This document shows positions 1-8,832 of a stretch of DNA of 64,000 nt, piece by piece (position 1 is the stretch's first letter; each line of letters begins with the position of its first letter). Under the pieces are notes generated by a model. That model saw only the letters and a program-made list of their open reading frames with translations, ran no database searches and had not been told where the DNA came from. Source of the stretch: Nitrospira sp. (GTDB lineage Bacteria; Nitrospirota; Nitrospiria; Nitrospirales; Nitrospiraceae). A program made the translations under genes and the position numbers. The DNA is taken from NCBI GenBank assembly GCA_031315995.1, contig JALDRG010000002.1, forward strand, positions 1 through 64,000, written 5' to 3'.

Positions 1-1271
1 TCAGTCGGGCGCCCCCGTTCGAGCCCTTCGAGGGAGGGCACGCGCACCGACTCGGGGTAGCGCCCGGCATGGGCCACTGCGGATTGAGCCGCACGCATGC
101 CAAAGACCAGTCCTTCCAACAACGAATTGCTGGCCAGGCGATTCGCCCCATGCACGCCGCTACAGGCGACCTCCCCGGCCGCGAACAAGCCAGGCAAGGT
201 CGTCGCCCCATGCACATCCGTCCATACACCGCCCATCATGTAATGCGCGCTGGGCGAGACAGGAATCCATTCTTCCGTCATATCGATGTCGTACCGCAGG
301 CAGGTCGCATAGATGGTAGGAAATCGACGTTTCACAAAGGCCGCGCCCAAATGCGTCACGTCCAGATACACATGCCGCGCCCGCGTCGCCGCCATTTCGG
401 ACCAGATCGCCCGCGACACCACATCGCGCGGCGCCAGCGCGCCGTCCGGGTCGTACCGCTGCATGAACACCTCGCCCTTGATGTTTCGGAGTTGACCGCC
501 TTCCCCGCGAATGGCCTCCGACAGGAGAAACGGCGGACTCGACGGGAGATACAAGGACGTCGGATGAAATTGCACGAACTCCATGTCCATCAACAACGCT
601 CCGGCCCGAAGCGCCATCGCCATCCCATCTCCGGTCGCATTACCCGGATTCGTCGTCCGCGCATAGATCTGCCCTGCGCCGCCGGTCGACAGCACCACGG
701 CACTGGCCGGTACCACCGCGCGTTCGCCTGACATCTCATTGAGGACGATGGCGCCGCAACAGCGTCCGTCGACGACCGCCAAGTCGACGGTGAATCGCCG
801 ATCCAACCGCTGAATGCGCGGCTGCCTTGCGGCATAGGTCATCAGCGCGCGCACCATCTCATTGCCCGTGGCATCGCCCCGCGCGCGCAGAATACGGCTG
901 CGGCTGTGCGCCGCTTCGCGCGTGAACGCGAAGCGCTTTCCGATCTTGTCGAACTTGGCGCCCCACGCGATCAGCTCCTGAATGCGTTCCGGTCCTTCTT
1001 CGACCAACACCCGCACGGCCTCGCGTCGACACAGCCCATGGCCGGCCTTCAGCGTATCCGTCAGATGGCTGCCGACATCATCCTCTTCGCTCAACGCCAC
1101 CGCGACTCCACCCTGGGCATACATCGAATTGCTTTCCAAAGGTTGGCCCTTGGTCAACATTAACACGCGCCCCGCTCGGCTGAGCTCGATCGCCGCGCGC
1201 AGGCCGGCGACGCCGCTTCCGACCACGAGAAAGTCTGTTTCAATTTTCGGGGAGGGCGATCTGGAAGACAT
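1..1271 (-). CDS. nadB: L-aspartate oxidase NadB (C-terminus cut by window edge)
   Basis: FAD enzyme that oxidises L-aspartate to iminoaspartate, the first step of de novo NAD synthesis in the cytoplasm. About 423 residues are present, and the last roughly 110 of a usual 530 lie beyond the left edge. The N-terminus carries the dinucleotide-binding stretch VVGSGVAGLRAA (residues 16-27), followed by AQGGVAVA, HPTSLY, SEAIRGEGG, HYMMGG and the FAD-site run GEVACSGVHGANRLASNSL. These motifs separate NadB from the related fumarate reductase and succinate dehydrogenase flavoproteins. The start is the ATG at 1269-1271, two bases after the stop of the upstream lipoprotein gene, so the two are probably co-transcribed. 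NAD salvage genes pncA-pncB lie 24 kb away in this window. Confidence 0.96.
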   Translation of the reverse strand, partial: MSSRSPSPKIETDFLVVGSGVAGLRAAIELSRAGRVLMLTKGQPLESNSMYAQGGVAVALSEEDDVGSHLTDTLKAGHGLCRREAVRVLVEEGPERIQELIAWGAKFDKIGKRFAFTREAAHSRSRILRARGDATGNEMVRALMTYAARQPRIQRLDRRFTVDLAVVDGRCCGAIVLNEMSGERAVVPASAVVLSTGGAGQIYARTTNPGNATGDGMAMALRAGALLMDMEFVQFHPTSLYLPSSPPFLLSEAIRGEGGQLRNIKGEVFMQRYDPDGALAPRDVVSRAIWSEMAATRARHVYLDVTHLGAAFVKRRFPTIYATCLRYDIDMTEEWIPVSPSAHYMMGGVWTDVHGATTLPGLFAAGEVACSGVHGANRLASNSLLEGLVFGMRAAQSAVAHAGRYPESVRVPSLEGLERGRPT

Positions 1272-1273
1272 GA

Positions 1274-1789
1274 CTATGGCTTGGCTCGCCCACGTGCCGG
1301 GTCTTCACCCAGGCTTGCGCGCGTGGCCATGCCGAAGGGCAAATCACCCTGTGCTTCTTGGAGAAGAATGGACTGCGTGCCCACCCAGGCCAACCGCCCA
1401 TGGCCGCGCTGCCGTGTACCCACCTCTGCGGGATCCCGTTTCCATTGGCCTTGCCAATGGACGAAGACATCGATGTTGTCCCCTTCGATCATGATGCGCT
1501 CGATCGAAAACTCCAATTGAATGTCCCGAAAGGTCTCGAAGTCGCCGTATATGTCTCGCTGGATCTGATCCAGATTCCCAGACGGGAGAAGAAGCGCCTC
1601 CAGCCCGCTGCGGTCCCGTTCTACGTATGATTTGCGGAGCGACTCCACGGCCTGGTCGATACGGAGAATCCGATCGTGATCGTCCTTGTACTGAAGGGTT
1701 TTCCCTGCACAACCCACGGCCGCCATCAGCACAAGAGCGATCAGAACACCAGCGATACGGAGAGGAAACGAGGAGCGAGATTTACTCAT
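1274..1789 (-). CDS. Small lipoprotein of unknown function upstream of nadB
   Basis: A 171-residue protein with a lipoprotein signal peptide: basic start, hydrophobic core and lipobox AAVGC ending at about Cys27. The mature part begins with charged helix-forming sequence (YKDDHDRILRIDQAVESLRK) and continues into alternating beta-like segments, with FVHWQGQWKRDP near residue 110. This resembles NTF2/SnoaL-type folds, but I cannot assign a family with confidence. It ends two bases before the nadB start, so it is the first gene of a two-gene operon. Location is probably a membrane-anchored periplasmic protein. No link to NAD synthesis is evident beyond position. Confidence 0.8.
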   Translation of the reverse strand: MSKSRSSFPLRIAGVLIALVLMAAVGCAGKTLQYKDDHDRILRIDQAVESLRKSYVERDRSGLEALLLPSGNLDQIQRDIYGDFETFRDIQLEFSIERIMIEGDNIDVFVHWQGQWKRDPAEVGTRQRGHGRLAWVGTQSILLQEAQGDLPFGMATRASLGEDPARGRAKP

Positions 1790-1891
1790 GGCGCAGTATA
1801 GGAACCTTGCCGGAAAGAGGTCAAGCCGAGCGCCTCAACCCGGCCGTGATCGCTGACGACAAATCGCCGAGCGGCACGACGACCCGCGCAA

Positions 1892-1900
1892 TGGTATAAT
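1892..1900 (+). promoter_or_regulatory. Extended -10 promoter
   Basis: The run TGGTATAAT contains a perfect sigma-70 -10 hexamer (1895-1900) preceded by the TGn extension. No good -35 box lies 17 bases upstream, as is usual for extended -10 promoters. Transcription would start near 1907 and lead into the micro-protein gene at 1965. Confidence 0.6.
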
Positions 1901-1964
1901 CTTGGCTTGCTTTTCGGAGCGAAACCCACTAGACTCCCGCGCCTAGCAGTTGGAGAATGAACGT

Positions 1965-2060
1965 ATGGCGAGTGTCCTCAAGAAACGCCGGAAGAAGATG
2001 CGCAAGCACAAGTATAAGAAGTTGCGCCGGCGTCAGAAATTCTTGCGTCGCAAGAGCTGA
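1965..2060 (+). CDS. AURKAIP1/COX24-domain micro-protein (31 aa)
   Basis: A 31-residue, extremely basic protein (begins MASVLKKRRKKMRKHK, ends FLRRKS) with about half Lys/Arg. The pattern KKRRKKMRKHKYKKLRRR is typical of the bacterial AURKAIP1/COX24 family, which includes tiny ribosomal proteins such as bS22 of mycobacteria. Its likely role is binding rRNA in the small subunit. It is preceded by an extended -10 promoter ending at 1900, while the Shine-Dalgarno signal (TTGGAG at 1950) is modest. The family call rests on the composition and the KMRKHKY core. Ribosome binding is inferred from the family. Confidence 0.85.
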   Translation: MASVLKKRRKKMRKHKYKKLRRRQKFLRRKS

Positions 2061-2091
2061 GCCCATCACGACATAATGGACGGAGGGATCC

Positions 2092-2310
2092 GTGCCCGAA
2101 GGCAAAAAAGTTCGCATCCGCGTTCGAACGGTGAACTGTATCTACGTCGGGGATTTTCTCATCCCGCCCATGCGTAATCGTGTGTCCGACGCGATCAACG
2201 AAGAACAGCGGCTGTTCATCAGCCTGACTGACGTGTTGATCAACGACAAGGATCGGTCGGACTTCGTGGCGATCAATAAGAACTTGATCGAGTCCATCGC
2301 TCAGCTCTAG
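2092..2310 (+). CDS. Conserved hypothetical protein, 72 aa
   Basis: A 72-residue cytoplasmic protein with a GTG start and a clear Shine-Dalgarno (GGAGG, spacing about 4). It looks like a small beta-rich domain: alternating RIRVRTVNCIYVGDFLIPP, then LFISLTDVLIND, and a C-terminal helix. The pattern resembles small single-domain proteins with an Sm/PilZ-like barrel, but I do not recognise a named family. It sits 31 bases after the COX24-like gene and may share its promoter. Function is unknown. Confidence 0.75.
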   Translation: MPEGKKVRIRVRTVNCIYVGDFLIPPMRNRVSDAINEEQRLFISLTDVLINDKDRSDFVAINKNLIESIAQL

Positions 2311-2413
2311 CGCGCGCTCACCTCATCACGAAGGTCATCTCGTATGTGTATCGCCGCCGCCGACCGCCATACGCTGCACGCCTGCCCCCTCTGAAACGAT
2401 TGCCGTAACACCC

Positions 2414-4144
2414 ATGTTTTCGTTTAACCGATTCTACCCTTTCCTCAAGCCCTATGTCCCCCGGATGATCGCGGCTGCCGTCATGGTGATGGTCGTTGCA
2501 GCCATCAACCTGACCCTGCTTCGCCTCGGAGGTTCACTCTGGGACGTCATCACCGTTCAGCATGATGCGGCGCGTATGACAGAGATGATCCTGCTGTTCC
2601 TGGGATTGGTCTTGCTCCAGGGGCTCTGCTCGATGGGACACAGTTATCTGACGGCGTGGGTATCACAACGGGTCATGGCAGACTTCCGGACACATCTCTT
2701 CGCTCACCTACAGACCCTCTCCGTCAACTTTTTCTCCAAGCGCCGCACCGGCGAATTGATGTCCCGGCTCATGAACGATGTCACCGTCATTCAGAACGTC
2801 GTGACCGACACGCCCATCGATGCGGCCAAGCAAATCGTGACGTTTATCGGCGGCGCGGGTTTCCTGTTCGCGATGAACTGGCGACTCTGCCTGCTTATTC
2901 TGGTGCTCCTGCCGCTGCTGGTCGTTGTGGCAAAACTCTTCGGCCGCCGACTGCGCGCGCTGTCGACCACGATTCAAGATCAAACCGCCTCCGTCAGCAC
3001 GCTGGTGGAGGAAGTGATCGCGGGTATCCGCGTCGTCAAATCCTTCGTTCAAACCAAGCGGGAAGAGCAACGGTTCGTCACCCAAGTCCGATCCGCCATG
3101 GAGCTCTCGCTGCGCCGAGCCACCATCATGGCGCTGTTCGTCCCGACGATTACCTTCGTCACCTTCGCCGCCGCCGCCACCGTGTTGTGGTACGGGGGAC
3201 GGCAGGTCATCGACGGCACGGTCTCCCCCGGCGACCTGTTCGCCTTCGTGCTGTTCGCGGGGATTCTGATCGGACCGTTCGGTTCGGCAGCCCGCGTGTT
3301 TGCGCAGATCAAGGAAGCGCAAGGCGCAATGCAGCGTGTCTTTGAGATTCTCGACACCCATGCCGAAATCGCCGATGCCCCAGGGGCCATCGAACTGCCG
3401 CCCATCCACGGGCATGTGCGGGCAGAGCATATCAGCTTCTCCTACGATGCCAGGCAGCCGGTGCTCTCGGATGTCTCCTTTGAAGCCAAGCCAGGCGAGC
3501 TGATTGCGATCGTCGGACCTACCGGATCCGGCAAGACGACGATCATGAACCTCTTGCATCGATTTTATGACCCGACCGCCGGACGGCTCACGGTGGACGG
3601 CCATGATGTCAAAGACGTTCGACTCGATAGCCTGTACCGCCAAATCGCCCTGGTACCGCAGGATACCATCCTATTCGGCGGGCCCATTCGGGACAACATT
3701 CGTTATGGGCGTGAGGACGCCGACGAAGAAGACATTATCGCGGCCAGCAAGGCCGCGCATGCCCATGAGTTCATCGTGGATTTTCCAGACGGCTATAAGA
3801 CGATCGTCGGCGAGAAGGGTATCAACCTTTCAGGCGGCCAACGACAACGTGTCGCAATTGCGCGAGCCATTCTGAAAAATCCCAGAATTCTCCTGCTCGA
3901 CGAGGCCACCTCCGCCCTGGATACTGAGTCCGAACGACTGGTCCAAGAAGCGCTGGAGCGCCTTATGGTCAACCGTACCACCTTCGTCGTGGCACATCGT
4001 CTCAGCACCATTCAGCGCGCCGACCGTATTCTGGTCCTCAGCAAGGGCAAGATCGTGGAAGAGGGAACCCATGCCGCGCTCCTGGAGCAGCAGGGCCTCT
4101 ATCATTATCTGTACACGCTCCGACTCAGCGGACTGCCGGTGTAA
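2414..4144 (+). CDS. ABC transporter, fused permease-ATPase (MsbA-like exporter)
   Basis: A 576-residue half-transporter that would work as a homodimer in the inner membrane. Residues 15-310 form six membrane helices (ABC type 1 exporter domain). The C-terminal ATPase has Walker A GPTGSGKTT, Q-loop PQDTILFGG, signature LSGGQRQR, Walker B ILLLDEATSALD and the switch His in VVAHRLST. Length and order match MsbA and lipid or drug exporters. The substrate cannot be read from sequence, and lipid A or another lipid is possible. A secreted phosphoesterase starts 15 bases downstream on the same strand, so the two are probably co-transcribed. Confidence 0.92.
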   Translation: MFSFNRFYPFLKPYVPRMIAAAVMVMVVAAINLTLLRLGGSLWDVITVQHDAARMTEMILLFLGLVLLQGLCSMGHSYLTAWVSQRVMADFRTHLFAHLQTLSVNFFSKRRTGELMSRLMNDVTVIQNVVTDTPIDAAKQIVTFIGGAGFLFAMNWRLCLLILVLLPLLVVVAKLFGRRLRALSTTIQDQTASVSTLVEEVIAGIRVVKSFVQTKREEQRFVTQVRSAMELSLRRATIMALFVPTITFVTFAAAATVLWYGGRQVIDGTVSPGDLFAFVLFAGILIGPFGSAARVFAQIKEAQGAMQRVFEILDTHAEIADAPGAIELPPIHGHVRAEHISFSYDARQPVLSDVSFEAKPGELIAIVGPTGSGKTTIMNLLHRFYDPTAGRLTVDGHDVKDVRLDSLYRQIALVPQDTILFGGPIRDNIRYGREDADEEDIIAASKAAHAHEFIVDFPDGYKTIVGEKGINLSGGQRQRVAIARAILKNPRILLLDEATSALDTESERLVQEALERLMVNRTTFVVAHRLSTIQRADRILVLSKGKIVEEGTHAALLEQQGLYHYLYTLRLSGLPV

Positions 4145-4159
4145 CCAACGGGGATTCAC

Positions 4160-5032
4160 ATGCGCGTACGCCTGACCGTGCTCATGCTGTGGGTGGCGCT
4201 CTTCTCCGGGCTTGAGCCAGTGTCCGCCCAGACGCCGATCCCCAGGCCGGACCACATCGTGATCGTGATTGAGGAGAACCACTCGTTCGCCCAGATCATC
4301 GACTCACCGGCCGCCCCCTATCTCAATGAACTGGCCCGCACAGGCGCGCTGCTGACCAACTCCTACGGCATCACCCATCCCAGCCAACCCAACTATATTG
4401 CATTGTTCGCCGGATCGACCGAAGGGGTCATCGCGAATACCTGTCCGTTGGCATTGACGGTGCCGAACCTTCACAGCACCCTCACGCAAGTCGGACAGAC
4501 CTTCGTCGGGTATGCCGAAGATTTGCCGGCCGTCGGTTCCACCGATTGCGTGGCGGGCGCATATGTGCGCAAACATAATCCGTGGGTCAATTGGCAAGCG
4601 TCTCCCATCAACACCGTGCCTCCCGCCGACAACCGTCCGTTCGCCGATTTCCCGACGGATTTCCACACGCTGCCGACCGTCAGCATCGTCGTACCCAACC
4701 AACAGAACGATATGCATAACGGCAAAGATCCAGAGCGCATCGAGCGGGCGGACCAATGGCTCCGGACTCACCTTCACCGCTACGTGCGATGGGCTGAGAC
4801 CCACAACAGCCTGCTGATCGTCACCTGGGATGAGGACAACGGAAAATCAGACAACCATATCCCGACGATTCTGGTGGGACCGATGGTGCGGCAAGGACGG
4901 TTCGGCGAGCAGATGGATCACTACGGACTATTGCGGACGATCGAAGACATGTATGGCGCGAAACCGGTAGGGCTCAGCCGGCAAGCCAACCCCCTGACCA
5001 CTATTTGGACCGTCCCTGCCTCCGCGCCCTAG
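4160..5032 (+). CDS. Secreted phosphoesterase (acid phosphatase / phospholipase C family)
   Basis: A 290-residue protein with a cleavable signal peptide (cut near VSAQ, residue 24). The mature part follows the phosphoesterase superfamily of acid phosphatase AcpA and phospholipase C: HIVIVIEENHSFAQI (metal-binding E-E-N-H), GITHPSQPNYIALFAG (nucleophile region), and the C-terminal TWDEDNGKSDNHIPTILVGP (D-E-D and N-H metal ligands). It would hydrolyse phosphate esters in the periplasm or outside the cell. It follows the ABC exporter gene by 15 bases. Its TAG stop codon is the first base triplet of the inverted-repeat element at 5030-5208. Confidence 0.87.
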   Translation: MRVRLTVLMLWVALFSGLEPVSAQTPIPRPDHIVIVIEENHSFAQIIDSPAAPYLNELARTGALLTNSYGITHPSQPNYIALFAGSTEGVIANTCPLALTVPNLHSTLTQVGQTFVGYAEDLPAVGSTDCVAGAYVRKHNPWVNWQASPINTVPPADNRPFADFPTDFHTLPTVSIVVPNQQNDMHNGKDPERIERADQWLRTHLHRYVRWAETHNSLLIVTWDEDNGKSDNHIPTILVGPMVRQGRFGEQMDHYGLLRTIEDMYGAKPVGLSRQANPLTTIWTVPASAP

Positions 5033-5208
5033 CCCGGACTATTCAAGAATACCTGCTGCGTCGTCCGATCCTCTCGCCAGGCAGGGCTTTTCTCGTTCGG
5101 CCTCCTCGACGGACTGCAAGTACGCCTGCGTCGGCCTTACTTGCGAGAAGCCCCGGCGGGCTTCGGTCTCGAACGCCTCGCGACGGCATTCATGAATAGT
5201 CCGGGCTA
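5030..5208. repeat. Palindromic element between convergent genes
   Basis: The left arm 5030-5051 starts TAGCCCGGACTATTCAAGAA. The reverse complement of the right arm 5187-5208 starts TAGCCCGGACTATTCATGAA, so the first 16 bases are identical. Inside are further complementary blocks: GCAAGTA near 5118 with TACTTGC near 5142, and GGCTTTTCTCG with CGAGAAGCC. The whole 179-bp stretch can therefore fold as one long hairpin. Each arm supplies the TAG stop codon of the gene that runs into it (phosphoesterase on plus, Ca2+ ATPase on minus). It may be a MITE-like interspersed repeat, a bidirectional terminator, or both. Confidence 0.75.
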
Positions 5209-7920
5209 GCGGGCCTCAGCGACAGGTCCCCGCGTCCGCCTCCACGCCTTCCAGAGCTCCATCACCACGAAGGGCGTGATTCCAAGCCCCACCATCAACC
5301 ACCATTCGTCGGCCCGAAGCGGGACGACCTTGAAAATTTCCTGCCCCACCGGACTCAATAGAATCCCCGCCTGCAGCAAGGCTGAGAGCAACACGGCTCC
5401 CACCAACGCGCGATTGGTCATCAGCCCGATCTGAAACAGCGAGTACCGCTCGTGGCGACAACTGAAGGCGTGCAGGAGCTGCACCAGGACCAGCGTGGTG
5501 AAGGTCATCGTTCGCGCGAAGGGCACCTCGTCATTGAGAACCCACAGGGAAATACCGAAGACAGCCAGGGTCGAGACGGCCATCACCGTGCCCTGAAGAC
5601 AGACCGCCAGGAACCGTTCCCGATCCAGCAAGCGGGCCTGCGGATCCCGTGGCGGCCGCTGCATCACATCAGGATCTTTCGGATCGACGGCGAGCGCCAA
5701 GGCCGGAAATCCGTCGGTGACAAGATTGATCCACAAAATATGGATCGGGAGCAGCGGCAGAGGCCACCCCAGCAACGTGCTCCCCAGCATCACCAGCACT
5801 TCGCTCAAGTTGCACGACAACAGGTAGTGCACGGCCTTGCGGATGTTATCGTAAATGCTTCGTCCTTCCTCGACCGCTGCGGCAATGGACGCAAAGTTGT
5901 CATCGGTCACCACCATATCTGCCGCTTCCTTCGTCACATCCGTCCCCGTCATACCCATGGCGATACCGATATCCGCTTCTCGCATCGCCGGCGCGTCGTT
6001 CACCCCGTCACCGGTCATGGCGACGACGCCCCCTCGCGCACGCCACGCCTTCACGATTCGAAGCTTGTGCTCCGCCGACACCCGCGCATAGACGGAGATA
6101 TCCGGCACTCGTTCCGAGAGCTCCGGATCAGTGAGCGCATTCAACTCGATGCCCGACAGTGCGCGCGTCGGCCCGCTCGGGAAACCGGCCTCGCGTGCAA
6201 TCGCAATGGCCGTCTCCTTGTGATCGCCGGTAATCATCACCGTCACGATGCCCGCTGATCGACAGAGATCGACCGCCACCTTGGCTTCGGGACGCAACGG
6301 ATCTTTCATGGCAGCTAATCCGAGGAAAACCAACTGCCGTTCAATTTTCGCCGCCTCACACGTCGTCGGCTCCGAATCGAGCCGCCGTTGCGCCAGGGCG
6401 ACGACACGAAGGGCCTGCTGCGCAAACTGCCGGTTGGCCGAGAGAATGGACTCGCGAATCGAATCGGCAAGGGGCCGCACCTCTCCCTCGCTGGACATAT
6501 ACGTCTCACAGCGACCGAGCAACACGTCCGGCGCCCCCTTCACATAGGCCATAACCTGCCCGCCCGATCGGCGCAGGATCGTCATCATCTTGCGCTCGGA
6601 GTCGAAGGGAGCTTCCGCCACGAACGGGTGCGCCGCTTCAAGCGCGTCCTTTCTCAATCCCGCCTTGCTCCCTGCTACGAGCAAGGCCCCCTCCGTGGGA
6701 TCGCCCACCACCGTCCAGTTTCCATCGACTGCTTTGAGGGTCGCCCCATTGCACAACAGCGCACTCAGCAGCAGGTCCCGCAAGCCCCCCTCGTGGGGAT
6801 CCCCTCCGAGTATGGCGCCGTCCGGCGCATAACCTTCTCCTGTCACGTCGTGGACACGTCCATCGATGGCTAGATGCGTCACCGTCATTTCGTTCTTCGT
6901 CAGGGTGCCCGTCTTGTCCGTACAGATCACCGTCGCCGCACCCAAGGTCTCAACCGCCGGCAGCCGACGGATGAGGGCATGCCGCCTCACCATGCGCATG
7001 ACGCCCAGGGCTAGCGTCGTCGTCACGATTGCCGGGAGTCCTTCCGGGATGGCCGCCACCGCCAAACTCACGGCCGTCAAAAACATGTCGAACACCGACT
7101 CGCCCCGCCACAATCCCAGCACGAACACGACGCCGACGATCCCGAGGGCCAGCAGCAGCAGAACATGGCCGAACTGCTCCAGACGCCGCTGCAATGGTGT
7201 CGGCTCGAGAGGCACGCTCGTCATCAAGGTCGCAATCCGTCCCAATTCAGTTCCACGGCCGGTTGCGACGATGAGCGCGCGCCCCTTGCCTCCCGTGACG
7301 GTGGTGCCCAAAAACACCATGTTCCGTCGATCGGCCAGCGGGAGATCGCTGTCAGGCAACCGCACAGCGTCCTTATCGACCGGAGTGGATTCGCCTGTCA
7401 GCGCGGCTTCTTGCGTACGTAACGCGGTGGTGTGGAGCAGTCGAGCGTCGGCCGGGACGCGATCTCCCGCCTCTATATCGATGATGTCGCCCGGAACCAG
7501 TTCCGTAGACGACAGTGCGCGCCGGCCGCCATCGCGAACCACCCGCGCGTAGGTCACCGCGAGGGTTTTTAATGCCGCCAGCGACTGTTCGGCCCGATAC
7601 TCCTGAAGAAATCCCAAGAGTCCGTTCAGCAGGACAATGGCAAGAATGGCACCGGTGTCGATCCATTCACCGAGCAGTCCGGAGACGACCGCGGCGCCGA
7701 TCAGCACCCAGACGATCAGGCTGGTGAACTGCACCCACAAAATGCTCCAGGGAGAAGGCGGCGGAGATTCAGGCAGCTCGTTTCGACCATGCGCCGACAG
7801 ACGGCGGGCGGCCTCCTCCTCGTCCAAGCCTTTCGTCGGGATGACGCCAAGCTCACGTCCGAGTTCGTCAGCGGAACGTGCGTACCACCGAACTTGGATG
7901 TTCTTTCCCTGATCGCCCAT
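5206..7920 (-). CDS. P-type Ca2+-transporting ATPase (type IIA, SERCA-like)
   Basis: A 904-residue inner-membrane pump. Motifs in order: actuator LTGES, M4 site IPEGLPA, phosphorylation site DKTGTLTKNE with Asp335, nucleotide site KGAPD, hinge TGDHKETA and GDGVNDAP. Ion-site residues match calcium pumps: M5 CNLSEV keeps N-x-x-E and M6 LWINLVTDG keeps N-x-x-T-D. I start at the ATG at 7918-7920, which has GGAG upstream; a GTG 18 bases earlier is also open. It would export Ca2+ from the cytoplasm. A second, clearly different P-type pump is at 33482-36280, and a Ca2+/cation exchanger is at 11277-12290. Confidence 0.93.
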   Translation of the reverse strand: MGDQGKNIQVRWYARSADELGRELGVIPTKGLDEEEAARRLSAHGRNELPESPPPSPWSILWVQFTSLIVWVLIGAAVVSGLLGEWIDTGAILAIVLLNGLLGFLQEYRAEQSLAALKTLAVTYARVVRDGGRRALSSTELVPGDIIDIEAGDRVPADARLLHTTALRTQEAALTGESTPVDKDAVRLPDSDLPLADRRNMVFLGTTVTGGKGRALIVATGRGTELGRIATLMTSVPLEPTPLQRRLEQFGHVLLLLALGIVGVVFVLGLWRGESVFDMFLTAVSLAVAAIPEGLPAIVTTTLALGVMRMVRRHALIRRLPAVETLGAATVICTDKTGTLTKNEMTVTHLAIDGRVHDVTGEGYAPDGAILGGDPHEGGLRDLLLSALLCNGATLKAVDGNWTVVGDPTEGALLVAGSKAGLRKDALEAAHPFVAEAPFDSERKMMTILRRSGGQVMAYVKGAPDVLLGRCETYMSSEGEVRPLADSIRESILSANRQFAQQALRVVALAQRRLDSEPTTCEAAKIERQLVFLGLAAMKDPLRPEAKVAVDLCRSAGIVTVMITGDHKETAIAIAREAGFPSGPTRALSGIELNALTDPELSERVPDISVYARVSAEHKLRIVKAWRARGGVVAMTGDGVNDAPAMREADIGIAMGMTGTDVTKEAADMVVTDDNFASIAAAVEEGRSIYDNIRKAVHYLLSCNLSEVLVMLGSTLLGWPLPLLPIHILWINLVTDGFPALALAVDPKDPDVMQRPPRDPQARLLDRERFLAVCLQGTVMAVSTLAVFGISLWVLNDEVPFARTMTFTTLVLVQLLHAFSCRHERYSLFQIGLMTNRALVGAVLLSALLQAGILLSPVGQEIFKVVPLRADEWWLMVGLGITPFVVMELWKAWRRTRGPVAEAR

Positions 7921-8223
7921 GTTCTCCGACCCCTCCACGTCTCCCGCTCCTGTCTGAAATCCCGGCCCCCTCAGTACACAGTCTCGTTCCGATCAATTCC
8001 AGATAAGTGCTTTAGCTTCCAGGGGAAACACCGCACGTAGACTCGGGGCCCACAGTGCCATACGAAAAAATCGCTCGAGGGACGCGGCTCAGGACTCAAT
8101 CCCGGCGCAAACACGCCGATACAGTATCCACGAAGGACGGAAAAGCGGCCCCGAAGAGGGCGTCATTCCTGTGGTGGGAACAACCGTCGCTTGCAGCTGT
8201 GGATCTGCTAGAATTGGTGGTAT

Positions 8224-8667
8224 ATGACACGTTCGTCCTGGTCGACCCCGAATCCGATTCCGGACAGCCTGCGCCGCAGCCTCAAGGACCTTCGCCACGG
8301 CCTACTCGATCTGCATAAATCCCTGATCGTTTCCGAACAACTGACGTACGAACGGATCTATGGACGGGTGTCCTCGGCGGGACAGCTGCTCCAACTCGTG
8401 ATGAACGATCCCTGGTTCGCTTGGCTTCACCCGTTGTCGCATCTCGTCGTTCGCATCGATGTCGTCCTGGAAGATCCAGACGACACTACGATTGAAGCTG
8501 CGCAGGACCTGTTGTCGGAAGCCCGTCACATGTTGCGTCCCTCCGAAGAAGGCGATGGCTTTGAACGCAGCTACTATGAAGCCCTCCAACGGACACCGGA
8601 TGTCGTGCTGGCCCACGCCGGTGTCAAAAAACTGCTGAACTCAGCCGCCACCGCCGCGGCTGCCTGA
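8224..8667 (+). CDS. Conserved hypothetical helical protein, 147 aa
   Basis: A 147-residue soluble protein, almost entirely helical by composition. It has amphipathic stretches (SLRRSLKDLRHGLLDLHKSL; AGQLLQLVMNDPWFAWLHPL) and an alanine-rich tail. The DPWFAWLHPLSHLVVRID segment is the most distinctive feature. No family is recognised. A TGCTAGAAT extended -10 lies at 8206-8214, only about 10 bases before the ATG, so the mRNA may be nearly leaderless. It stands alone between a divergent ATPase gene and a convergent exported protein gene. Confidence 0.72.
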   Translation: MTRSSWSTPNPIPDSLRRSLKDLRHGLLDLHKSLIVSEQLTYERIYGRVSSAGQLLQLVMNDPWFAWLHPLSHLVVRIDVVLEDPDDTTIEAAQDLLSEARHMLRPSEEGDGFERSYYEALQRTPDVVLAHAGVKKLLNSAATAAAA

Positions 8668-8772
8668 CCCTTGTCGCCGCGATTTTTAGCAGGTTGCGAA
8701 ACAACCTCGCTGGTTGTGCCATACGCTGCAATCAATCGGTACGGTCCGTCTGCAGTCCCCAACGAGGTACAT

Positions 8773-8793
8773 TTCACGATTCACGCTTCACGG
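8773..8793. repeat. Short tandem heptamer TTCACGN x3
   Basis: Three adjacent copies of TTCACGN lie in the 165-bp gap between convergent genes. The same gap also has a small hairpin AGGTTG-CGAAA-CAACCT near 8700. The gap contains no gene that I can support. Confidence 0.5.
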
Positions 8794-8832
8794 CCGTCAA
8801 GCACGCCGCTGGCGGATTTGTTACGCATCCTG

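Noticed and set aside
8055..8318. 87-codon frame overlapping the start of the gene at 8224
   Set aside because: Basic low-complexity product in the wrong frame; the 147-aa frame has better composition and a promoter-like box just before it.
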